Assembly: GCF_900115505.1 (NCBI RefSeq)
Contig: NZ_FOWQ01000005.1
Location: 248,001-312,000 of the forward strand
Direction: 5' to 3'
Source of the DNA: Geodermatophilus dictyosporus
GTDB taxonomy: Bacteria > Actinomycetota > Actinomycetes > Mycobacteriales > Geodermatophilaceae
DNA length: 64,000 bases
Shown here: positions 26,131 to 33,459 of the stretch, piece by piece
Layout of the letters: each line of letters begins with the position of its first letter
Numbering within the stretch: position 1 is the stretch's first letter
The notes under the pieces: model-generated
Told to the model about the DNA's origin: nothing
Seen by the model: the letters and a program-made list of their open reading frames with translations, nothing else
Databases searched by the model: none
Translations under genes and position numbers: made by a program

Positions 26131-26829
26131 TCAGGTGGCCGGTGCGCCCGCCCCCACGGGCGCGGGGCCGTCCGTCACCGGCGCGGCCGTCGCGGCCGGA
26201 CGCAGCAGCCGGAACGCCAGCCAGGCGCTCGGCAGCAGCAGGCACACCGAGGGGACGACGGCGGCCACCGCGTCCGACATCGGGATCAGGGTCGTGAGCA
26301 GCGCGGCGACGAACGCGGCCGGCACGACTCCCCGCACCAGGCCGGTCCGCCACAGGGCGAGCGCCGCGCAGAAGAGCGTCAGCAGGAGGGCCACGATGCC
26401 CACGCCGAGCAGCCACCCGAAGAGCGGCCAGTCGTTGATCGCCAGCGCCAGGGCCACGTCCGCCGGCGGATCGGTCCCCTCCGCGACGACGAAGGCCTGG
26501 GTGAGCTCGACGCCCAGGACGAGGAGCAGGGCGCCGGCGCCGACGACACCGGTGGAGGCGGCGAGACCGCCGGGCACCCGACCCCGACGGCGGGCCGTCA
26601 CCACGGCCAGCACACCGACTGCGGCCAGGACGAGGCAGAGGGCGCCCGCGGCCTGGACGAACATCCCGCCGTACTCGGCCGGGCCGCCGGCGAGCGCGGT
26701 GAACTGCTCCTGGGCCGAGGCGTGGTCGCCCGCGGACGTCAGCAGCGGCGGCAGGACGAGCACCAGCAGCGGGGCGCCGACGAGCCCGACGGCGGCCAGC
26801 GGACGGAAGACCCGGTCGGTCTGGGACAT
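26131..26829 (-). CDS. Hydrophobic membrane protein of unknown function
   Basis: A 232-aa protein with about six membrane helices (for example PLAAVGLVGAPLLVLVLPPL, LFGWLLGVGIVALLLTLFCA) and a short outer loop between helix 1 and 2. No family motif is recognised. ATG 26829 follows AGGAGG. It lies upstream of the two-component system on the same strand with a 76-bp gap, so it may belong to the same unit. A perfect inverted repeat sits 82 bp before its start. Confidence 0.7.
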   Translation of the reverse strand: MSQTDRVFRPLAAVGLVGAPLLVLVLPPLLTSAGDHASAQEQFTALAGGPAEYGGMFVQAAGALCLVLAAVGVLAVVTARRRGRVPGGLAASTGVVGAGALLLVLGVELTQAFVVAEGTDPPADVALALAINDWPLFGWLLGVGIVALLLTLFCAALALWRTGLVRGVVPAAFVAALLTTLIPMSDAVAAVVPSVCLLLPSAWLAFRLLRPAATAAPVTDGPAPVGAGAPAT

Positions 26830-26910
26830 GACAGCCTCCTCAGGAGCGGCGGCCCGGTCGGCCGCGTGCCGGCAACGTAGGAAGGGCGCTGTCCCGCGGG
26901 CATCGGCCAG

Positions 26911-26931
26911 CTGTCCCCGCCTCGGGGACAG
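26911..26931. promoter_or_regulatory. Inverted repeat upstream of the membrane protein gene
   Basis: CTGTCCCCG and CGGGGACAG are perfect 9-bp arms separated by 3 bases. Weaker flanking matches (GCCAG on the left, CTGGC on the right) extend the symmetry. A minus-strand TACGTT at about 26875 could be the -10 box, which would put this site just upstream as an operator for an activator or repressor. Confidence 0.45.
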
Positions 26932-27111
26932 GTGTCCTGGCCGGCTGCCCGCGTCTGCGCGCGGGAGCGCTCCTGACCGCTCCGGGTCACGCGGCCATCG
27001 CGACGGGACGGTGGCAGGGACCCCGGTCGACGGCGTCGCCGCCGGATCCGGACGAGCCCGTCCGGACGTGCAGCCGGCCACGACGGGCCCACCCGTTCCT
27101 ACGCTCCCCGG

Positions 27112-27455
27112 GTGGTGAGCCGGGAGCGCGAGGACGAGGTCGGGTCGGTCCTGCGGTACCTCACGTCCTGGCCGCGGCGGCGATCGGACGTCCGTGCGCT
27201 CGCGATCGTCGGGTCGTGGGCCCGCGGCACGCCGCGTCAGGACTCCGACGTCGACGTCCTGCTGCTCACGGACTCGCCCGGTCACCACACCACCACGACG
27301 GCTGGCTGCCCGAGTGAGGCGGCGTCCGCCTGGTCAGGACGCGGACCCGGGGTGCCGTCACGGAGCGGCGCTTCGTGCTGCCGAGCGGCCTGGAGGGCGA
27401 GCTCGGGGTGGGGTCACCGCGACCTCCCCGATTCCGTCCCATGTCGTTCCGCTGA
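27112..27455 (+). pseudogene. Decayed nucleotidyltransferase-domain gene
   Basis: The first frame from GTG 27112 encodes a standard nucleotidyltransferase start: AIVGSWARGTPRQDSDVDV, with the G-S-x10-D-x-D metal motif. Near 27290 the match jumps to another frame (DGWLPE), meets a TGA, and continues in that same new frame as GGVRLVRTRTRGAVTERRF and LPSGLEGELGVGSP until TGA 27453-27455. One frameshift and one nonsense change thus break a gene of about 115 codons. A TACGCT box 6 bases before the start suggests it was once leaderless. Such small transferases can be antitoxin-like partners, but no partner is visible. Confidence 0.7.
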
Positions 27456-27559
27456 CGCACAGCGATGACGCGCCCAGGTGTGCTTGCCACCGGCGTCCCG
27501 GCCCCGTTGTCTGCTGGGACCGGCGCCGGGCGGCGGTGCCGCAGGAGGGGGAGCGCGGG

Positions 27560-27790
27560 ATGCCGATCTGGACGGTGCAGAGCACGAGCGGCGAGGACGA
27601 GGAGATCGAGGCCGGGCTGCTGGCCACGGAGAGCGGCGCCCTGGTCGCGCTGTCGCACGACGGCCTGCTCACCCGCGCCTGGGCACCGGGCCAGTGGCGG
27701 ACGGTCCGGCAGGTCACCCACGTGGAGGGCCACCCGGTGAGCCCGGTGGACGAGGAGGACGCGCTCCTCATCGGGCTGCCCCGCGGCTGA
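27560..27790 (+). CDS. Small hypothetical protein
   Basis: A 76-aa acidic protein with a beta-rich pattern (WTVQSTSGEDEEIEAGLL ... GQWRTVRQVTHVEG). ATG 27560 follows AGGAGGGGG at a good distance, and codon use at third positions is GC as in real genes. No family recognised. It stands between the broken nucleotidyltransferase and the TetR gene. Confidence 0.55.
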   Translation: MPIWTVQSTSGEDEEIEAGLLATESGALVALSHDGLLTRAWAPGQWRTVRQVTHVEGHPVSPVDEEDALLIGLPRG

Positions 27791-27866
27791 CGCGGGGCGC
27801 GGGGACAGGGCCGGCGCGACCTGCAGCTGTCCGTCGCACCGGTGCTGCCCGGCACGCGAGCGGAGG

Positions 27867-28469
27867 CTAGGCGGACGACCCGACGGTCAGGCTGCTCAGC
27901 ACCTGCTCGCAGACCGCCCGCATGCGCTCGAGGGTCATGCTGCGCGACCCGAGGAGCACCTGGAGGGCGAGGCCGTCGATCATGCCGATCAGCGCGTTGG
28001 CGACCACGACGGGGTCCTCGTCGCGGAACAGGCCGGCGTCCTGGCCGTCGCGGACGATGCTCGCCATCAGCCGCCGCCACTCGCCGTAGACCTGCTCGTT
28101 GAGCTCCTGCAGGTCGCGGTCGTGCAGCGCCTCGACCCAGAGCTCGGCCCACACGTGCCAGGCGCGCACGGTCTCGGGGTCACCGGGCAGGTAGGAGTCG
28201 ACGAAGGCGCGCAGCCGCTGCCGCGGGTCCGCGTGCTCCTGGAGCAGGTCGCGGCGGCGGTCCAGCGACCGAGCGAAGTTCCACTCGAACGCCGCGCGCA
28301 TGAGGGCCGTCTTGGTGTCGAAGTAGTAGTGGACCGTGCCGCTGCTGGTGCCGGCCCGGCGGGCGACGTCGGCGATGCGCAGCGACTTAAAGCCGAGCTC
28401 GGACACCACCTCGCAGGCGGCCGAGAGGATCTGCTCCCGCCGCTCCGCCTCCACGCTGGGCCTGGGCAC
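27867..28469 (-). CDS. TetR/AcrR-family repressor (BetI-like) of the methylarginine cluster
   Basis: A 200-aa regulator. N-terminal helix-turn-helix (LRIADVARRAGTSSGTVHYYFDTKTALM) and a BetI/TetR_C ligand domain (YLPGDPETVRAWHVWAELW). It faces the ABC-transporter/dimethylargininase run. Two near-identical palindromes lie in the divergent region: one just after its own -10 box (TAGGTT, minus strand, 28525-28520) and one 17 bp before the transporter start. This geometry supports repression of itself and of the whole catabolic run, released by a substrate. GTG 28469. Confidence 0.9.
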   Translation of the reverse strand: MPRPSVEAERREQILSAACEVVSELGFKSLRIADVARRAGTSSGTVHYYFDTKTALMRAAFEWNFARSLDRRRDLLQEHADPRQRLRAFVDSYLPGDPETVRAWHVWAELWVEALHDRDLQELNEQVYGEWRRLMASIVRDGQDAGLFRDEDPVVVANALIGMIDGLALQVLLGSRSMTLERMRAVCEQVLSSLTVGSSA

Positions 28470-28506
28470 GTCCCCTCCTCCCCCGCGTCGACGCCCGGTT
28501 CTGAAC

Positions 28507-28520
28507 TGACTGGCCAGTCA
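28507..28520. promoter_or_regulatory. TetR-type operator 1
   Basis: TGACTGGCCAGTCA is a perfect 14-bp palindrome, 38 bp before the tetR start and directly downstream of its likely -10 box. Same TGAC...GTCA frame as operator 2. Confidence 0.7.
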
Positions 28521-28624
28521 ACCTAGAGCAGCGGATCCGTGCAGCGCAACGCCCTGACCCGGTCCGACGGGTCCCCTTGACAGCCGCTCGTGATCCAGGC
28601 CACGCTCTCGGCCGCATTGATAAC

Positions 28625-28638
28625 TGACGGGTCCGTCA
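28625..28638. promoter_or_regulatory. TetR-type operator 2
   Basis: TGACGGGTCCGTCA has 6-bp arms around a central GT and lies 17 bp before the start of the substrate-binding protein gene. It shares TGACnG/CnGTCA with operator 1. Occupancy would block the operon promoter or its start region. Confidence 0.65.
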
Positions 28639-28654
28639 ACCATCGGAGGGCAAC

Positions 28655-29554
28655 GTGCCGACTGCCAACAGAGCGCTCCTCGCGTCCCTGACCACACTGA
28701 CCGCCGTCCTCGTCGCCGGGTGCTCCGGTGGCTCCGGCGGCAGCGAGGCCAGCGCCGGCACCGACGGCGGCGGTGGTGGTGGCGGCTTCGGCGAGTGCGA
28801 GCTCTACGGCGAGGCCGGCTCCATCGAGCTCGAGCCGGTGACCGACGGCGTGTTCACCGTGCAGACCAACCTCCCCTCCCCCGGCTGGTGGAAGGGCGAG
28901 ACGCCGGAGTCGATCACCGGCGGCTACGAGTACTGCCTCGCCGCGAACGTCGCCCACCGGGCCGGCCTGGACTCCCTCCAGGTCGACAACGTGTCCTTCG
29001 ACGCGCTGGTCGCCGGGCAGACCCAGGACTTCGACATGGCGATGGCCCAGATCTCGGTCACCCCCGAGCGCGAGGAGGTCGTCACCTTCTCGGCGCCGTA
29101 CTTCGACTCCAACATCGGTGTCCTGGCGCCGCCCGACGCCGGCACCAGCGAGGAGAACCTGGCCAGCAGGAGGATCGGCGTCCAGCTCGGGACGACGGCC
29201 GTCGAGTTCGCCCAGAACGAGCTCGCGCCGGAGCAGGAGGTCCAGGTCTTCCCGGACACCACCGCACTGGTGACCGCCGTCAGCTCCGGCGTCATCGACG
29301 CGGCGGTCATGGACACCGCGATCCTGCTCGCGTTCGCGGAGAACTCCGGCGGCACGCTCGAGGTCGTCGGCCAGTACGAGAGCGGCGAGTCCTACGCGGC
29401 GATCTACCCCAAGGACTCGCCGAACGGCGACGCCATCAGCGGCGCCATCGAGGCCATGCGCGAGGACGGCACGCTCGACGAGCTGTCGGCGACCTGGCTC
29501 GGCCCCGAGCTGGGCGGTGACCCGGCCGCCGTCCCGGTCTGGGCCGTGCAGTGA
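28655..29554 (+). CDS. Amino-acid ABC transporter substrate-binding lipoprotein
   Basis: A 299-aa binding protein anchored outside the membrane. Lipobox VAGC at residues 20-23, a Gly/Ser linker, then an SBP_bac_3 domain: ISVTPEREEVVTFSAPYFDS, LASRRIGVQLGTTAVEF, and YAAIYPKDSP near the end. This family binds polar or basic amino acids such as arginine or glutamine. The co-encoded dimethylargininase suggests arginine or a methylated arginine as ligand (inference). GTG 28655. Overlaps the permease gene by 4 nt. Confidence 0.9.
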   Translation: MPTANRALLASLTTLTAVLVAGCSGGSGGSEASAGTDGGGGGGGFGECELYGEAGSIELEPVTDGVFTVQTNLPSPGWWKGETPESITGGYEYCLAANVAHRAGLDSLQVDNVSFDALVAGQTQDFDMAMAQISVTPEREEVVTFSAPYFDSNIGVLAPPDAGTSEENLASRRIGVQLGTTAVEFAQNELAPEQEVQVFPDTTALVTAVSSGVIDAAVMDTAILLAFAENSGGTLEVVGQYESGESYAAIYPKDSPNGDAISGAIEAMREDGTLDELSATWLGPELGGDPAAVPVWAVQ

Positions 29555-30654
29555 GCAGCAGCACCGTGACCAGCGGCGCGCAGACCGAGGAGGTCGCGGC
29601 CCGGCCGACGCCTCCCCAGCGGGTCCTGCCGACCGCGGTCGTGGCGCTGCTGGTCGCGGTGCTGTGCGCCCTGGCGGCCGGGCTCGCGCTGTGGTCGCTG
29701 CACCGCATGCTCGAGCCCCCGGCCGGGGTGGACGCGCTGCTCGTCGCGCTCGCCCTGGTCGCGCTCCTGCCGCTGGTGCCGGCCGTGCGCGCCTTCGGCG
29801 ACGACCGCAGGCGCGCCCGGCACCTCGCCGCCGGCCGGCTCGCCCCGGCGCGGCACGAGGCGGCCTCCGGCCGGGAGCACGCGCACACCGCGATGGGCTA
29901 CGCGCTCGCCGTCCTGGTCTGCGCCGGCCTGGTGTGGTTCACCACCGCCAACGACGGCGCGATCACCACGACGTTCCTGCGGTGGGAGTTCCTCCGGTCG
30001 AGCTTCGCCAACGTCCTCGACGCCTTCTGGATCAACGTCGAGGTCGCCGTCGGCGCCCAGCTGCTGGTCCTCGTGGTCGGGCTGGTGGTCGCGGTGATGC
30101 GGCTGCTGCCCGGCCGCGCCGGCCGCCCGCTGCGGTGGCTGGCGATCGCCTACGTCGACACCTTCCGCGCCATCCCCAGCATCATCACGCTCTACCTGGT
30201 CGGCTTCGGCCTGAAGCTCGCCCAGGTGCCGTTCTTCAAGGACCTCTCGCCGGTGTGGCTGGCGATCATCGCCCTGACGCTGACGTACTCCAGCTACGTC
30301 GCCGAGGTCTACCGGGCCGGCATCGAGTCGATCCACCCCAGCCAGTGGGCGGCGTCCCGCTCGCTGGGCCTGTCCTACGGGATGACGCTGCGCACGGTGA
30401 TCGTCCCCCAGGCGGTGCGGCGGATCGTCCCGCCGCTGCTGAACGACTTCATCGGCCTGCAGAAGGACACCGCGCTCATCGGCGTCATGGGCGTCACCGA
30501 CGCCTTCGCGCAGTCACGGCTGACGGCCTCGAACGTCTTCAACCTCACGCCGGTCATCGTGGTCGCCGTCCTGTTCGTGCTCATCACGATCCCGCAGGCG
30601 CGCTACGTCGACCGGCTCCTGGCCAAGGAGCAGATCCGGACGGGGCGGTCATGA
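29551..30654 (+). CDS. Amino-acid ABC transporter permease
   Basis: A 367-aa HisM-type permease. An N-terminal extension with two extra membrane helices (about residues 30-85) precedes a hydrophilic segment and the canonical transmembrane domain. The ATPase-contact (EAA) loop reads EVYRAGIESIHPSQWAAS, a close match to polar amino-acid permeases. GTG 29551 overlaps the preceding stop, and its own stop overlaps the ATPase start. A single permease gene suggests a homodimeric channel. Confidence 0.92.
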   Translation: MSSSTVTSGAQTEEVAARPTPPQRVLPTAVVALLVAVLCALAAGLALWSLHRMLEPPAGVDALLVALALVALLPLVPAVRAFGDDRRRARHLAAGRLAPARHEAASGREHAHTAMGYALAVLVCAGLVWFTTANDGAITTTFLRWEFLRSSFANVLDAFWINVEVAVGAQLLVLVVGLVVAVMRLLPGRAGRPLRWLAIAYVDTFRAIPSIITLYLVGFGLKLAQVPFFKDLSPVWLAIIALTLTYSSYVAEVYRAGIESIHPSQWAASRSLGLSYGMTLRTVIVPQAVRRIVPPLLNDFIGLQKDTALIGVMGVTDAFAQSRLTASNVFNLTPVIVVAVLFVLITIPQARYVDRLLAKEQIRTGRS

Positions 30655-31394
30655 CGTTCCTCGAGATCCACGACGTCCACAAGAGCTACGGCGAGCACGA
30701 GGTCCTGCGCGGGGTCAGCCTGGAGGTGGCCAAGCACGAGGTCGTCTGCCTCATCGGCGCCTCCGGCTCGGGCAAGTCCACCCTGCTGCGCTGCATCAAC
30801 GCCCTCGAGCCGATCCAGTCCGGCGAGATCCGGGTGGCCGGCGACGTGGTCAGCGGCCTCGGGGTGGACGTCAACCGGCTGCGCCGCAACGTCGGCATGG
30901 TCTTCCAGTCCTACAACCTGTTCCCGCACATGAGCGTGCTGCGCAACGTCACCCTGGCCCCGGTCCGGGTCGGCGGCCGGTCGCGCGCCGAAGCCGAGGA
31001 GCAGGCGCTCGCGCTGCTCGACCGGGTGGGCATGAAGGACAAGGCCGGCGCCTATCCCGACGCGCTGTCCGGCGGGCAGCAGCAGCGGGTGGCCATCGTC
31101 CGCGCGCTGGCCTCCGACCCGCAGGTGCTGCTCCTCGACGAGATCACCGCGGCCCTGGACCCGGAGCTGGTGGGCGACGTGCTGGCCATCGTCCGCGAGC
31201 TGGCCCAGGACGGCCTGACCATGCTGCTGGCCACCCACGAGATGGGGTTCGCCCGGGACGTCGCCTCGCAGGTGTGCTTCCTGCACGAGGGCCGCATCCT
31301 CGAGCGCGGCACCCCCGCGCAGATCTTCGAGGACCCGCAGGAGGACCGGACCCGCCAGTTCCTCGCCCGGGTCCTCGCCTCGGGGCGGCTGTGA
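30651..31394 (+). CDS. Amino-acid ABC transporter ATPase
   Basis: A 247-aa ATPase of the GlnQ/HisP type: Walker A GASGSGKST, Q-loop VFQSYNLFPHMSV, signature LSGGQQQRVAIVRAL, Walker B VLLLDEITAALDPE, and H-loop ATHEMGFARD. The Walker B Ile in DEITAALD replaces the common Pro, as in several amino-acid importers. ATG 30651 overlaps the permease stop (ATGA). Drives uptake with the two preceding proteins. Confidence 0.95.
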   Translation: MTFLEIHDVHKSYGEHEVLRGVSLEVAKHEVVCLIGASGSGKSTLLRCINALEPIQSGEIRVAGDVVSGLGVDVNRLRRNVGMVFQSYNLFPHMSVLRNVTLAPVRVGGRSRAEAEEQALALLDRVGMKDKAGAYPDALSGGQQQRVAIVRALASDPQVLLLDEITAALDPELVGDVLAIVRELAQDGLTMLLATHEMGFARDVASQVCFLHEGRILERGTPAQIFEDPQEDRTRQFLARVLASGRL

Positions 31395-32200
31395 CGGCCG
31401 GCCGCGGGGAGGCCGTGGTGACCGCGCCGGGCACCGCGCTGGTCCGCCGTCCCACCGCCGACCTGGCCGAGGGCATCGTCACCCACCTCGAGCGGGTGCC
31501 GGTCGACGCCGACCTCGCCGCCGAGCAGCACGCCGGCTACCGGGCGGCCCTGGCCGGCGCCGGCTGGGACGTCCGTGAGGTGCAGCCCGCGCCCGGCTGC
31601 CCGGACGCCACCTTCGTCGAGGACTCGGTCGTCGTCGTCGGCGGCCGGGCGGTGCTCACCCGCAGCGGCGCCCCGGCGCGCCGGGCCGAGGTCGCCGGCA
31701 CCGAGGCCGCGGTGCGCGAACTCGGCCTCGACGTCGTCCGCATCGACGGCGAGGGCACGCTCGACGGCGGCGACGTCCTGCAGGTCGGCCGCACCGTCTA
31801 CGTGGGCCGCGGCGGGCGCACCAACGCCGAGGGCATCCGGCAGCTGCGCGCCCACGTCGCGCCGCTGGGCCGCACCGTCGTCCCGATCGGGCTGCGGGCG
31901 GTGCTGCACCTGAAGTCGGCCGTGACCGCGCTGCCCGACGGCACCTTCCTGGCGCTGCCGGAGCTGCTGGAACCCGGCGTCCTGCCCACCGCGCGGCCGG
32001 TCGACGAGGAGCCGGGCTGCCACGTGGTCCCCCTCGGCGGGGACCGGGTCCTGATGAGCGCGGCGGCCCCGCGGACGGCCGACCGGCTCGCCGACCTCGG
32101 GTTCACGCCCGTGCTCGTCGACATCGGCGAGTTCGAGAAGCTCGAGGGCTGCGTGACGTGCCTCAGCGTCCTCGTCCCGGCGACGTCGTCCGGCGCCTGA
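31391..32200 (+). CDS. ddaH: Dimethylargininase (N-omega,N-omega-dimethylarginine dimethylaminohydrolase)
   Basis: A 269-aa amidinotransferase-fold hydrolase converting asymmetric dimethyl- or monomethyl-arginine to citrulline plus di- or methylamine. The pattern FVEDS (D78), GTLDGGDVL, GLRAVLHLKS (catalytic His173) and EGCVTCLS (catalytic Cys257) matches bacterial DDAH (Pseudomonas: FVEDP, GTVEAGD, LHLKT, GVSCMS). The longer arginine deiminase motifs are absent. GTG 31391 overlaps the transporter ATPase stop, tying methylarginine hydrolysis to import. It is followed after 89 bp by the catabolic genes. Confidence 0.88.
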   Translation: MTAGRGEAVVTAPGTALVRRPTADLAEGIVTHLERVPVDADLAAEQHAGYRAALAGAGWDVREVQPAPGCPDATFVEDSVVVVGGRAVLTRSGAPARRAEVAGTEAAVRELGLDVVRIDGEGTLDGGDVLQVGRTVYVGRGGRTNAEGIRQLRAHVAPLGRTVVPIGLRAVLHLKSAVTALPDGTFLALPELLEPGVLPTARPVDEEPGCHVVPLGGDRVLMSAAAPRTADRLADLGFTPVLVDIGEFEKLEGCVTCLSVLVPATSSGA

Positions 32201-32289
32201 CCCCTGCCGCGCACTCCACTCGCCGGCGTCCGCGACGACGCCCGGCCGTCCCACCGTGACCCGCGTCCACCGTGAACCGAGGAGACCGC

Positions 32290-33459
32290 ATGACCCGCCC
32301 CATCCGTGACGGACTCGAGCTCACCGAGGAGCAGCGGGAGTTCGTCGCGCTGGCCCGCGACTTCGCCGCGCGGGAGATCCGCCCGCGCGCCCGCGCGGTG
32401 GACGAGGCCGACACCGAGTCGCCGCTGGACCTGTGGGACGAGGCCGCGCAGGTGGGCCTGGCCTCCTACATGCTCCCCGCCGAGTACGGCGGCGGCGGGG
32501 TCACCGACCTGGTCACGCAGTGCCTCGTGCAGCAGGAGCTGTGCTACGGCGACATCGGCATCGGCAACTTCCTCACCTCGAGCGCCTTCTTCGCCGAGCC
32601 GGTCCTGGCCCTCGGCAGCGAGGAGCAGAGGAAGCGCTGGATCACCCCGCTCACCGGCCCGCGGCCGCCGGTCACCGCGGTCGCGGTCACCGAGCCGGGG
32701 GTGGGCTCGGACGCGGCGAGCCTGCAGACGTCGGCGGTGCGCGACGGGGACGGGTACGTGCTCAACGGGCAGAAGACCTGGATCTCCAACGCGCCCTACG
32801 CCGAGTCCTTCGTCGTCTTCGCCACGGTGGACCCCGCGCTGCGCTCCCGCGGCGTCACCGCCTTCGTCGTCGACCGCTCGACGCCCGGGGTCACGGTGGG
32901 CCGGCCGATGCGCAAGATGGGCCAGCGCGGCATCGTCAACGCCGAGGTGTTCCTCAGCGACGTCCGCGTGCCGGTGGAGAACCGGCTCGGCGAGGAGGGC
33001 CACGGCTTCTACGGCCTCATGCGCACCTTCGACGGGTCGCGCATCCTCATCGGCGCCGGCGCGACCGGGCTGTCGCGGGCCGCGCTGGACGCGACGGTCG
33101 CCTACGCGCGGGAGCGCACCCAGTTCGGCCGGCCGATCATCGAGCACCAGGCCGTCGCCTTCCGGCTGGCCGACATGGCCGCCCGCACCGACGTCTCCCA
33201 CCTGGTCACCCTCCGCGCGGCGCGGCTGTACGACGCCGGCATCCCGTGCGCGGCCGAGTCGGCCATCGCCAAGGTGACCGCCAGCGAGAACACCACCTGG
33301 GTGACCGACGCGGCGCTGCAGACGCACGGCGGCTGGGGCTACAGCCGCGAGTACCTGCCGGAGAAGTGGCTGCGCGACGCCAAGCTCGAGGAGCTCGAGG
33401 AGGGCACCTCCGACATCCAGCGGCTGATCATCTCCCGGTCGCTCACGGGCACGCCGTGA
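32290..33459 (+). CDS. Acyl-CoA dehydrogenase
   Basis: A 389-aa flavoenzyme that should desaturate an acyl-CoA at alpha,beta. N-terminal helical domain, middle beta domain (VAVTEPGVGSDAASL, GQKTWISNA) and C-terminal domain (RTQFGRPIIEHQAV; HGGWGYSREYLPEKWLRDAKL split by position; LEEGTSDIQRLIISR with the likely catalytic Glu). ATG 32290 follows GAGGAG. It overlaps the acyl-CoA ligase gene by 4 nt. In this cluster it may oxidise a guanidino- or ureido-butyryl-CoA; the substrate is inferred from context only. Confidence 0.92.
   Translation: MTRPIRDGLELTEEQREFVALARDFAAREIRPRARAVDEADTESPLDLWDEAAQVGLASYMLPAEYGGGGVTDLVTQCLVQQELCYGDIGIGNFLTSSAFFAEPVLALGSEEQRKRWITPLTGPRPPVTAVAVTEPGVGSDAASLQTSAVRDGDGYVLNGQKTWISNAPYAESFVVFATVDPALRSRGVTAFVVDRSTPGVTVGRPMRKMGQRGIVNAEVFLSDVRVPVENRLGEEGHGFYGLMRTFDGSRILIGAGATGLSRAALDATVAYARERTQFGRPIIEHQAVAFRLADMAARTDVSHLVTLRAARLYDAGIPCAAESAIAKVTASENTTWVTDAALQTHGGWGYSREYLPEKWLRDAKLEELEEGTSDIQRLIISRSLTGTP

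Noticed and set aside
31391-32200. Arginine deiminase as the identity of the amidinotransferase-fold gene
   Set aside because: Length of 269 aa and motif wording match dimethylargininase; deiminases are near 400 aa with extra helices.
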